Source: a bacterium
GTDB taxonomy: Bacteria; BMS3Abin14
NCBI GenBank assembly: GCA_022865845.1
Contig: JALHUC010000113.1
Location: 1-7,577, forward strand
DNA: 7,577 nucleotides
Direction: 5' to 3'
A program made the position numbers and the translations under genes. Within the stretch, counting starts at the first letter, position 1. Each line of letters opens with the position of its first letter. Positions 1-6,169 of this stretch are shown in pieces. The notes under the pieces were generated by a model. That model was given only the letters and a program-made list of their open reading frames with translations, was not told the origin of the DNA and searched no databases.

Positions 1-141
1 CTTCTGGCTTCCGGATCGTCCTACTCGCCGCGCCTTCCCATCACGCATGTGGCGTGACAGTGGCTATCAGTTGCGGCTTTTGTCCCCGGTTACAGCGGCG
101 GGTCCGCGACGGATTTGCACCGTCTTCCCTTAGCTCATGGT
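1..141 (-). ncRNA. Cobalamin (B12) riboswitch, 3' end cut by window edge
   Basis: Read on the minus strand, this stretch carries the conserved blocks of the adenosylcobalamin riboswitch in the right order: GGGAAGACGGTGCAAATCC, then GCGGACCCGCCGCTGTAACC, then GCCACTG, then GGGAAGG, and finally CCGGAAGCCAGAAG, which is the start of the B12 box. The last few bases of the box (usually AGACC) would lie just outside the left edge. The family is a cis-acting RNA that binds coenzyme B12 and shuts off a downstream gene for B12 uptake, B12 synthesis or a B12-independent isozyme. The regulated gene is to the left and cannot be seen. The RNA points away from the flavocytochrome gene at 375, so it does not control that gene. 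Confidence 0.93.
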
Positions 142-147
142 AAAGAT

Positions 148-176
148 AGGATAGAACACACGGAATTCGGTGTCAA
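148..176 (-). promoter_or_regulatory. Sigma-70-type promoter driving the cobalamin riboswitch
   Basis: On the minus strand there is a perfect -35 box TTGACA (plus-strand 171-176), a 17-base spacer and a -10 box TATCCT (148-153). Transcription would begin near 141, a few bases before the first conserved riboswitch block. Spacing, strand and position all fit a promoter for the riboswitch transcript. The start site is predicted only. Confidence 0.75.
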
Positions 177-209
177 GAAAACGGTTCCTGTGAAAGCGGT
201 ATTTTAAAA

Positions 210-234
210 CGCGGAGGGCGCGGAGGAACGCGGA
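210..234. repeat. Triple CGCGGA tandem-like repeat
   Basis: CGCGGA occurs three times, at 210-215, 219-224 and 229-234, spaced 9 and 10 bases apart in otherwise AT-rich surroundings. A related trio (TCTGCG, or CGCAGA on the other strand) lies at 7212-7234. This looks like a dispersed intergenic repeat rather than an operator or coding sequence. Its function is unknown. Confidence 0.55.
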
Positions 235-255
235 AATAGGGGTATTATCTCTGCC

Positions 256-287
256 ATTCCGGGCTGAGCAAAGCGAAGACCCGGAAT
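256..287. repeat. Inverted repeat ATTCCGGG/CCCGGAAT
   Basis: A perfect 8-base inverted repeat, ATTCCGGG (256-263) and CCCGGAAT (280-287), encloses a 16-base loop. It resembles the widespread dispersed palindromic repeat built around 'cattccgggcttgacccggaat', which occurs between genes in many proteobacteria. It has no T-run, so it is not an intrinsic terminator. It lies between the divergent riboswitch promoter and the flavocytochrome gene. Confidence 0.55.
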
Positions 288-313
288 CCGGATGCGGTTT
301 ATCAAATTTGCAA

Positions 314-319
314 TATAAT
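314..319 (+). promoter_or_regulatory. Candidate -10 element upstream of the flavocytochrome gene
   Basis: A perfect TATAAT lies 55 bases before the ATG at 375, in a short AT-rich patch. The position 17 bases upstream (291-296, GATGCG) is a poor -35 box, so the promoter is tentative: it may need an activator or a different -35 contact. No better candidate is visible in 180-374. Confidence 0.35.
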
Positions 320-374
320 TGAATATAGAAGGCGCCCACGGCGGGCGGTTCATCCTGACGAGAGGAAGGAGCCC

Positions 375-1712
375 ATGGAAGGGGGATATCTGAAGAAGAT
401 CACATGGAGCGCGGGGGCGTTCTGGATCCTGACCTATCTCCTGTTGATATTCACTCCCATTTTTATCCTGCTCATCGGGGAGCAGCCCGCCGGAAAAGGT
501 TTCTGGTGGGACCTGTCCATTGCCTTGGGGTTTGCCGGGCTGACCATGGTGGGGGTCCAGTTTTTCCTCACTGCCAGGTTTCACGGGGCCACTGCCCCTT
601 TCGGTATCGACATTATCTATTATTTTCACCGATACCTTGCCATTTTCGCCTTCGTCCTGCTCTTTGCCCACCCTGTGATCCTTATTCTCGAAAACCCGGC
701 CCTGGTCCGCTACCTTAATCCAGCGGGGGCCCCCTGGCACATGACAGCAGGCTTTTTTTCCCTACTGCTCTTTGCCGGGATAATATCCTCCTCGCTGTGG
801 AGAAAACAGCTGAAGCTGGAGTACGACTGGTGGCGCCTCGCCCACGGCACCCTGGCAACGGCAGCTGTCATCCTGGCCCTCGTACACATAGTAACCGTCG
901 GGGAATACACAGGGACTCACTGGAAGAAGATCCTCTGGTCTCTCTTCATCTTCTCCTGGGTCTTCCTTCTCATTTATATCCGTCTGATCAAGCCCTGGTT
1001 CATCCTGAAAAAGCCCTACGTGGTGGTCAGTGTGGCCAAAGAGCCGGGCAACATCTGGGTCCTAACCGTGCGGCCTGACGGACACCAGGGGCTCAGCTTC
1101 ATACCAGGTCAGTTCGCCTGGCTTACCCTCCGCCATTCACCCTTCATGCTCAAGGAACATCCCTTTTCCATCTCATCGAGTGCAACAGACCCTTCACTCC
1201 TCGAGTTCACCATCAGGGAATTCGGTGATTTTACGCGCACCATCAAGGATATCCTCCCTGGTGAAGTGGCCTACATAGACGGACCTTACGGTGCTTTCAG
1301 CACGAGCAGGTACCACTCCCGCGGCTTTGTGTTCATATCCGGCGGGATCGGCATTACGCCTATCATGTGCATGTTGAGGACTTTGGCCGACCGACATGAG
1401 GCAAGGCCCATTCTCCTGTTTGACTGCAACCGGAACTGGGACAACATCGTCTTCAGGGAAGAGTTAGACACGCTCAGATCGCATCTGAACCTGAAAGTAA
1501 CCCACATTCTCGAGGAGCCGCCGGAGAACTGGAAGGGGGAGACAGGGTTCCTGACCCGGGATATTCTGGAAAAGCATCTTCTCGACGACCGGAAGCTGTT
1601 CGACTACTTCCTGTGCGGTCCTGAACCGATGACAAAGGCCCTTGAAAGGGTCCTTTACGCCATGGGTGTACCTCTCAGGCGATCCCACACCGAAATTTTC
1701 GACCTGGTGTGA
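375..1712 (+). CDS. Ferric-reductase-like transmembrane flavocytochrome (NAD(P)H/FAD/two b-haems)
   Basis: This 445-residue protein joins an N-terminal ferric-reductase-type haem membrane domain to a C-terminal ferredoxin-NADP reductase-type module. Residues about 1-210 hold six hydrophobic helices. Two of them carry histidine pairs with the family's H-x13-H spacing, H85/H99 and H157/H171, which are expected to ligate two stacked b-haems. FAD-binding features follow: GQF (245-247), HPFSISSS (262-269), GDFTRTI (284-290) and GPYGAF (303-308). The NAD(P)H site has GGIGITP (323-329) and CGPEPM (414-419), and F442 lies near the C-terminus. In this superfamily (FRE, NOX, DUOX) electrons pass from cytosolic NAD(P)H through FAD and the haems to an acceptor outside the membrane. 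The true acceptor is unknown; the cytochrome c gene 24 bases downstream suggests it could be that protein. An AGGAAGGAG ribosome-binding sequence precedes the ATG. The acceptor may instead be Fe(III) or oxygen. Confidence 0.9.
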   Translation: MEGGYLKKITWSAGAFWILTYLLLIFTPIFILLIGEQPAGKGFWWDLSIALGFAGLTMVGVQFFLTARFHGATAPFGIDIIYYFHRYLAIFAFVLLFAHPVILILENPALVRYLNPAGAPWHMTAGFFSLLLFAGIISSSLWRKQLKLEYDWWRLAHGTLATAAVILALVHIVTVGEYTGTHWKKILWSLFIFSWVFLLIYIRLIKPWFILKKPYVVVSVAKEPGNIWVLTVRPDGHQGLSFIPGQFAWLTLRHSPFMLKEHPFSISSSATDPSLLEFTIREFGDFTRTIKDILPGEVAYIDGPYGAFSTSRYHSRGFVFISGGIGITPIMCMLRTLADRHEARPILLFDCNRNWDNIVFREELDTLRSHLNLKVTHILEEPPENWKGETGFLTRDILEKHLLDDRKLFDYFLCGPEPMTKALERVLYAMGVPLRRSHTEIFDLV

Positions 1713-1736
1713 TGAACTGGCGTTACCGAGGCCGCA

Positions 1737-2162
1737 ATGCGTGAACTTTTAGCCAAATGGATGGCGGCGCTCACCGGGCTGCTGGTCTGTATCCTGGCGG
1801 TCCTGTTCACCTTGATCCAGAACCAGGACCAAAAGACCGCAGGTTCGCCCTCAATGGTAAACGAGAGCTTTCCGGAAGAGGGAAAGGAAATGCCTTCCCG
1901 GCCTATCCACGACAAGATCGACCTCGAACTGGGCAGAACTATTTACGTGACCTTAAAGTGCGGGACCTGCCATTCTGTCGCCGGGGAGGGCAACCTCCGC
2001 AACCCCCTCGATGGCGTCGGAAGCGACCTCTCAACCCAGGAGATCCGCGAGTGGATCGTCTCACCGGGTGATATCGACCCTGATATCAGGAAGCCGGACT
2101 ACAGCTACCTTTCCCAGGATCAGCTCGACCTTCTCGTAAAGTACCTCAAGAGTCTGGAATAG
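1737..2162 (+). CDS. Membrane-anchored monohaem cytochrome c without an obvious distal Met
   Basis: This 141-residue protein has one uncleaved-looking hydrophobic segment (about 10-28), a charged linker (about 29-60) and a small cytochrome c domain. The haem-attachment motif CGTCH is at 75-79, giving C75, C78 and proximal ligand H79. The C-terminal half has the class I fold signature, ending in a helix like SQDQLDLLVKYLKSLE. At the place where this family normally has the 'MP' distal ligand, the sequence reads RKPDY, with lysine 119 in the methionine position. No Met or His occurs after the CXXCH motif. H58 is the only other histidine in the protein. The gene starts 24 bases after the flavocytochrome stop, with GAGG (1728-1731) five bases before the ATG, so the two are probably co-transcribed. 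The likely role is a periplasm-facing electron carrier tethered to the inner membrane, possibly serving the upstream reductase. Confidence 0.88.
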   Translation: MRELLAKWMAALTGLLVCILAVLFTLIQNQDQKTAGSPSMVNESFPEEGKEMPSRPIHDKIDLELGRTIYVTLKCGTCHSVAGEGNLRNPLDGVGSDLSTQEIREWIVSPGDIDPDIRKPDYSYLSQDQLDLLVKYLKSLE

Positions 2163-2354
2163 GCTTTAACAAGTGAAAGCAGGTGAACTACATATTGCTG
2201 ATCCAAAACTAATTTTGAGTCTTGACTTCACGGCATGGTTCAGTTAACGTCCACCATTAACTTGACCATAGTAGTAGGGAACGGACATACATAACCCATG
2301 ATAATTTACACAAATCATAGCACTTCAAAACCCGGCCCCCAGACCGGACGCCCT

Positions 2355-2390
2355 GCAACTTGCGGATATACTTCCTATCCGACCTGTTGC
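2355..2390 (+). promoter_or_regulatory. Two-part hairpin in the met leader
   Basis: GCAAC (2355-2359) pairs with GTTGC (2386-2390), and inside it CGGATA (2363-2368) pairs with TATCCG (2376-2381). An internal loop of three versus four bases separates the two stems, and the apical loop is seven bases. All eleven pairs are Watson-Crick. There is no following T-run, so it is not a terminator. Confidence 0.5.
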
Positions 2391-2399
2391 GCCATGGCC

Positions 2400-2455
2400 A
2401 TGCCCTCATGCGCCATGATCAAGCTCTAAGGACCGCCTGGCGGACCTTAGGGCAT
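2400..2455 (+). promoter_or_regulatory. Near-perfect 25-bp palindrome with outer pairing arms in the met leader
   Basis: CTAAGG (2426-2431), A, CCGCC (2433-2437), T, GGCGG (2439-2443), A, CCTTAG (2445-2450) forms a palindrome broken only by an A/A mismatch and the central T. Outside it, ATGCCCT (2400-2406) is the exact complement of AGGGCAT (2449-2455), overlapping the inner stem by two bases. It could be an RNA hairpin closed by a longer-range stem, or a dimer-binding DNA operator. No known factor is recognised. Confidence 0.5.
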
Positions 2456-2501
2456 CTCTGAACCGACCCCGTTTAACAAATCGCTAATTTTGAAAACCTG
2501 T

Positions 2502-2521
2502 TCCATGTCCTTGGACACGGA
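2502..2521. promoter_or_regulatory. 20-bp interrupted palindrome upstream of metY (possible operator)
   Basis: TCCATGTCC (2502-2510), TT, GGACACGGA (2513-2521) is symmetric at every pair except one A/C. It lies 48 bases before the metY start. Its size and symmetry suit a homodimeric regulator, but it could equally be a short RNA hairpin with a small loop. It is not the MetJ box (AGACGTCT). Confidence 0.4.
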
Positions 2522-2568
2522 GCACTAGCCGTCTGTATTTTCGGCGGTACATATCAAGGAGAATAATA

Positions 2569-3900
2569 ATGTCCAGCAACGGATTTAGAACCGATACTAT
2601 CGCATTGCATGGAGGGCAGGAGCCCGACGGAACCACCCTCGCCAGAGCTGTCCCTATATACCAGACCACTTCCTACGTATTCAAGGATTCCGAACACGCT
2701 GCGAACCTCTTCGCCCTCAAGGAGTTCGGCAACATCTACACAAGGATAATGAACCCCACTACTGACGTATTCGAGCAGCGCCTCGCTCAACTCGATGGCG
2801 GGGTCGGAGCCCTGGGTGTCGCATCAGGGCAGTCAGCCATCACCCTTTCCATTCTCAACCTTGCCGGGACCGGGGACGAGATCGTATCGGCCACGAGCCT
2901 TTACGGGGGAACCTACAACCTGTTCAAGTACACCTTCGCAAAGCTGGGGATAACGGTTCGTTTTGTGGACCCCTCTGATCCCGAAAACTTCCGAAGAGCC
3001 ATCAACGAACGGACCCGGGCTGTGTTTCTGGAGAGCATCGGGAACCCGAAACTTGACGTCCCTGATTTCGAAGCCATCGCAAAGGTAGCCCACGAGGAGA
3101 AGCTGCCGGTTATCCTCGACAACACGGTAAGCCCGGTGCTTTTCCGACCTTTCGACCACGGGATCGACATCATCGTTTATTCGGCCACAAAGTTCATCGG
3201 CGGGCATGGGACCTCCATCGGGGGCGCCATCGTGGACTCGGGTAATTTTGATTGGACCTCGGGACGTTTCTCCGAGTTCACCGAACCGGACCCCAGCTAC
3301 CATGGCCTGGTTTACAGCGAAGCGTTGGGAAAACTTGCCTATATCATCAAGGCCAGGGTCCAACTCCTGAGAGACATCGGACCGGCCCTCAGCCCATTCA
3401 ACTCCTTTCTCTTCCTGCAGGGGGTCGAAACGCTGCCCCTGAGGATCCGCAAGCACAGCGAAAACGCCCTTGAGATCGCCAGGAGGCTGAAGAAACACCC
3501 CTATGTCACATGGGTGACCTATCCAGGGTTGGAGGATCACCCGACCTACGAGAACGCCCGGAAGTATCTGCCCCAGGGGTTCGGAGCTATCGTAGGGTTC
3601 GGGGTCAAGGGAGGCCGCGACGCCGGTATCAAATTTATCGATAACGTTAAACTCCTGTCCCATCTGGCGAACATCGGCGATGCCAAGAGCCTCGTCATCC
3701 ACCCGGCCTCTACAACCCACCAGCAGCTCTCACCTGAGGAGCGTCTCGCCACGGGGGTTACAGAGGATTTTATTCGGCTTTCCATAGGGATCGAAGATGT
3801 GGAGGACATCTGGGAGGATATCGAGAGCGCCCTTGAAGCTGCGACCAAGGAGGTCAGGCATGACACACAAACAAGCCTCGCCGACACTGCATCCCGATAG
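2569..3900 (+). CDS. metY: O-acetylhomoserine aminocarboxypropyltransferase (sulfhydrylase)
   Basis: This cytosolic PLP enzyme of the Cys/Met metabolism family replaces the acyl group of O-acetylhomoserine with sulfide to form homocysteine. The 443 residues are slightly longer than usual for MetY (about 425-435). Visible features are YTR (57-59) and SLYGG (110-114, with Y112 expected to stack on PLP). LDNT (183-186) includes D184, which contacts the pyridine nitrogen. [10 protein letters not shown] (205-214) includes K208, the Schiff-base lysine. The N-terminal block ([18 protein letters not shown]) is typical of the MetY branch rather than MetB or MetC. AAGGAG (2556-2561) lies seven bases before the ATG. 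It is the first gene of an overlapping metY-metX-metW operon. The last 18 residues after ALEAA are a polar tail, encoded largely in the stretch that overlaps metX. Confidence 0.95.
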   Translation: MSSNGFRTDTIALHGGQEPDGTTLARAVPIYQTTSYVFKDSEHAANLFALKEFGNIYTRIMNPTTDVFEQRLAQLDGGVGALGVASGQSAITLSILNLAGTGDEIVSATSLYGGTYNLFKYTFAKLGITVRFVDPSDPENFRRAINERTRAVFLESIGNPKLDVPDFEAIAKVAHEEKLPVILDNTVSPVLFRPFDHGIDIIVYSATKFIGGHGTSIGGAIVDSGNFDWTSGRFSEFTEPDPSYHGLVYSEALGKLAYIIKARVQLLRDIGPALSPFNSFLFLQGVETLPLRIRKHSENALEIARRLKKHPYVTWVTYPGLEDHPTYENARKYLPQGFGAIVGFGVKGGRDAGIKFIDNVKLLSHLANIGDAKSLVIHPASTTHQQLSPEERLATGVTEDFIRLSIGIEDVEDIWEDIESALEAATKEVRHDTQTSLADTASR

Positions 3901-5077
3901 GACCGGAAACACGGTTCCCATACCGGCAGGCGACACGGGTGGATCTGTTGGAAAGGTCGAGCTTCAGATCGTGACTTTCGATGGATCCGACCACGTTCTT
4001 CACCTGGAGGGGGGAGGTTCCCTCTCTCCCCTCACGGTAGCCTACGAAACATACGGAAAGCTGTCCGCGTCCAGGGACAACGCCATCCTGGTCTGCCACG
4101 CCCTTTCCGGTGATGCCCACGCGGCCGGATATTACGGCCATTCGACAGACGAAAAACCGGGGTGGTGGGACATCCTCATCGGTCCGGGCAAGCCCCTGGA
4201 CACCGACCGCTATTTCGTCATCTGCCCCAACTTTCTGGGAAGCTGCTATGGGACCACGGGTCCGACCAGCATTGACACCGGGACCGGCCAGCCCTACGGC
4301 CTCTCTTTTCCCTTCTTTACCATCAGGGACATGGTGGAGGTGCAGCGTTGGCTGATTGACCACCTGGGGATCAAAACTCTTACCGCCGTGATCGGCGGGT
4401 CAATGGGCGGAATGCAGGCTCTCCAGTGGGCCATCTCCTACCCCGAACGGGTGAGAGGGGTCATTCCCATCGCCACCACTTCCCGGATGTCTGCCCAGGG
4501 CATCGCCCTGAACGAGGTGGGCAGGCAGGCGATCCTCAGCGACCCCAAATGGCTCGAAGGCCGGTACCCCAAGGGCGATCCCCCCGGGAGAGGGCTTGCC
4601 ATCGCCCGTATGATCGGTCACATCACCTACCTGTCCGAGGAGTCCATGCACCAGAAGTTCGCAAGGCGTTATGCAAACGGCAACGGCCGCTCGTTCAGCT
4701 TCTCAAAGGATTTTCAGGTGGAAAGCTACCTTCACCACCAGGGGGACAAGTTCGTCCGACGTTTCGACGCCAACACTTACCTGTACATTTCCCGGGCCAT
4801 GGACTACTTCGACCTGGAGACCGACCACGGCTCTCTTGAGGCGGCCTTTTCCCAATGTCTGTCCTCCTTTCTCGTCCTGTCCTTCACATCGGACTGGCTT
4901 TTCCCGGCCCATCAGTCAGCTGAGATCGTGCGTGTCCTCAGGAAACTGGACAAGGAAGTTTCCTACTGCAACATCGAGTCGGACCAGGGACACGACGCCT
5001 TCCTCCTTCCGGGCCATCGCATGGGAGATCTCGTTTCGGGGTTCCTGGAGCGGTTGAAAGAGGGAGGTGCCCCATGA
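3860..5077 (+). CDS. metX: Homoserine O-acetyltransferase (MetX, alpha/beta hydrolase fold)
   Basis: MetX transfers an acyl group, normally from acetyl-CoA, to homoserine. This is the first committed step of methionine synthesis and supplies MetY. I place the start at ATG 3860 because AAGGAGG (3847-3853) lies six bases upstream; an ATG at 3797 lacks such a site and would add 21 residues of metY-shadow sequence. The resulting 405 residues match the family's usual length of 350-400 plus a variable N-terminus of about 30. The nucleophile elbow GGSMGG (179-184) gives S181, D345 lies in SFTSDWLFP, and H378 lies in DQGHD, forming the catalytic triad. GTTGPTSID (131-139) and PFFTIRDMV (151-159) are other family blocks. 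The gene overlaps metY by 41 bases and metW by four, so translation is probably coupled. Some MetX-fold enzymes use succinyl-CoA; I cannot exclude this from sequence alone. Confidence 0.94.
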   Translation: MTHKQASPTLHPDRTGNTVPIPAGDTGGSVGKVELQIVTFDGSDHVLHLEGGGSLSPLTVAYETYGKLSASRDNAILVCHALSGDAHAAGYYGHSTDEKPGWWDILIGPGKPLDTDRYFVICPNFLGSCYGTTGPTSIDTGTGQPYGLSFPFFTIRDMVEVQRWLIDHLGIKTLTAVIGGSMGGMQALQWAISYPERVRGVIPIATTSRMSAQGIALNEVGRQAILSDPKWLEGRYPKGDPPGRGLAIARMIGHITYLSEESMHQKFARRYANGNGRSFSFSKDFQVESYLHHQGDKFVRRFDANTYLYISRAMDYFDLETDHGSLEAAFSQCLSSFLVLSFTSDWLFPAHQSAEIVRVLRKLDKEVSYCNIESDQGHDAFLLPGHRMGDLVSGFLERLKEGGAP

Positions 5078-5757
5078 GCCTGGTTCACTCACTGTCGCAC
5101 CTGGTCGAAACGGATCGTTCTTCACTGTCCCACGGTGTGGACTGGGCATTGACAACATTGCGGGACCGGGCTCTGGATGATCAGATATCCTCTATTGTTG
5201 TTAAAGGCGAAAGGGTCCTCGACCTGGGGTGCGGGAAGGGAGACCTCCTCGCCCGGCTCAAAAAGGAGCACCGGATCCACGAAAGCGGTATAGAGATCGA
5301 AGGCATTGCTGTAAGCGAGGCCATCGCCCGGGGTCTGTCCGTGACGCACGGCGATCTGGAGGACAGTTTGACCTCCATGGGTGACCGATCCTGGGACCTT
5401 ATTATTTTAAACCAGGTGATCACCGTCATCCGTGATCCAGTAGCTATTCTGCAAGAGTCCCTCAGGGCGGGCAGGAGAGTCGCCGTCACATTTCCCAACT
5501 TCGCCGGGTTCAGGACGCGGTCTCAGCTGGCTTTGCGAGGACGTCTCCCGGTCACAACCTCCCTTCCCTACCAGTGGTACGATACGTCCAACATCAGGCT
5601 GGTCACGGTAAAAGATTTCAGGGCTCTCTGCGATCAAATGGAGATAAAGATCCTCAAAGAGGCATTTGTGGGAAGGACAAAAGGCGGCGGGTTCAGGCCC
5701 ATCAGCGCATGGCCCAACCTGAGGGCTTCGTCGGCAATGTTCATGATAAGTAAGTAA
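5074..5757 (+). CDS. metW: MetW, methyltransferase-fold partner of MetX
   Basis: This 227-residue protein is a Rossmann-fold, SAM-methyltransferase-like member of the MetW family. Motif I is VLDLGCGKGD (48-57), the acidic end of strand 2 is GIEIEG (72-77), and GDLED is at 93-97. The MetW-specific region has FPNFAGFRTRSQL (140-152), RGRLPVT (155-161) and LPYQWYDT (164-171), which separate MetW from generic methyltransferases. In proteobacteria MetW is almost always beside metX, and it is reported to be needed for, or to interact with, full MetX activity. A catalytic methyl transfer is not established. The ATG overlaps the metX stop as ATGA, and AGGGAGG (5061-5067) is six bases upstream. The 47 residues before motif I are longer than in many homologues (often about 15-20), so a later start cannot be fully ruled out, though the coupling and the ribosome-binding site favour this one. 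Confidence 0.92.
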   Translation: MSLVHSLSHLVETDRSSLSHGVDWALTTLRDRALDDQISSIVVKGERVLDLGCGKGDLLARLKKEHRIHESGIEIEGIAVSEAIARGLSVTHGDLEDSLTSMGDRSWDLIILNQVITVIRDPVAILQESLRAGRRVAVTFPNFAGFRTRSQLALRGRLPVTTSLPYQWYDTSNIRLVTVKDFRALCDQMEIKILKEAFVGRTKGGGFRPISAWPNLRASSAMFMISK

Positions 5758-6169
5758 AAAGAGTCCAGGGTCTAGGTCAATCTCGGTCCTTTGACACAAA
5801 AATATTTGATCTCAAGCAATGCTGCCATTTGTCCACCGAAGCTGGTAGGCAGGCATTTCCGAAGGTGGAAGTTCGCAAAGGAGAGCAAACCCTAAACTAC
5901 TAAAAAGTCTTAATCCAGGTATTTGAACTTCTTTGCGTCTTGAGCGACCAACGGGAGCGGGCATGAAGACACCCCCTCTTGGATCCTGGATTTTAGATCT
6001 TGGGTAATTTCCTGAGATCTGAGATGACTTTTCGCAGAACTTCAAACCCGTAGTACAGTACGCTCGTGGAAATCTAATACAGTAAGCATGTAATTTCCTG
6101 CCGTTTAAGTATATAGAAGAAATACTATCTCCAGGATAAAAAACCCAGAAAAGTTCAAGTGCAACAGGT
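5758..6169. other. Gene-free, repeat-derived intergenic stretch
   Basis: These 412 bases carry no credible gene; a 124-codon minus-strand frame here lacks recognisable protein character. The stretch contains an inverted repeat TCCACC (5832-5837) / GGTGGA (5864-5869), a CTTTGCGTCTTGAGCG segment (around 5932-5947) like a worn copy of the CTGCG-type repeats elsewhere in the window, and 'ggatcctggattttagatct' simple-sequence debris (around 5980-6000). No convincing terminator for the met operon follows the metW stop. A short AGTAT/ATACT inverted repeat (around 6108-6127) lies ahead of the next gene. Confidence 0.5.
5832..5869. repeat. Degenerate inverted repeat TCCACC...GGTGGA
   Basis: Perfect 6-base arms enclose 26 bases, with CGAAG-like sequence next to both arms (ACCGAAGC and CCGAAGG). 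The layout resembles a common dispersed repeat of the form TCCGCCGAAGC...GCGAAGGCGGA. It is probably a decayed copy with no gene function. Confidence 0.4.

Larger units (their letters stand above)
2163..2568 (+). promoter_or_regulatory. Long non-coding leader/intergenic region upstream of the met operon
   Basis: These 406 bases contain no credible gene. The first 140 bases are AT-rich and hold TTGACT (2222-2227) and TTGACC (2262-2267), both possible -35 boxes, but neither has a good -10 at normal spacing. From about 2330 the composition becomes GC-rich, with three inverted repeats (2355-2390, 2400-2455 and 2502-2521) and a small GCCG/CGGC hairpin (2528-2545) just before the metY ribosome-binding site. 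I compared it with the consensus of the SAM-I, SAM-II, SAM-V, SAH and T-box leaders and found no match. A structured regulatory leader or operator region for methionine control is an inference from position and symmetry. Confidence 0.45.

Noticed and set aside
204..740. 178-codon minus-strand frame over the start of the flavocytochrome gene
   Set aside because: Antisense to six clear membrane helices with correctly spaced haem histidines; its translation is low-complexity and charged.
2300..2480. Known SAM-I, SAM-II, SAM-V, SAH riboswitch or T-box upstream of metY
   Set aside because: I looked for the conserved blocks of each. AAACCCGGC (around 2327-2336) resembles a piece of SAM-I and GCCCTGCAAC a piece of the SAH motif, but the remaining required elements are missing.
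2833..3720. 295-codon open frame on the minus strand inside metY
   Set aside because: It lies wholly antisense to a clear PLP enzyme gene, has no recognisable protein family features, and is explained by the codon bias of metY.
3797..3859. Upstream ATG at 3797 as the metX start
   Set aside because: It lacks a ribosome-binding site, and the added 21 residues are an arginine-rich shadow of metY. ATG 3860 has AAGGAGG at good spacing.
3854..4363. 169-codon minus-strand frame over the metY/metX junction
   Set aside because: Shadow of metX; no motifs and no plausible promoter or ribosome-binding site.
5791..5819. TTGACA at 5791-5796 as a promoter for the membrane-protein gene
   Set aside because: No acceptable -10 box is found 16-18 bases downstream (AAGCAA or similar), and it is about 370 bases from the gene start.
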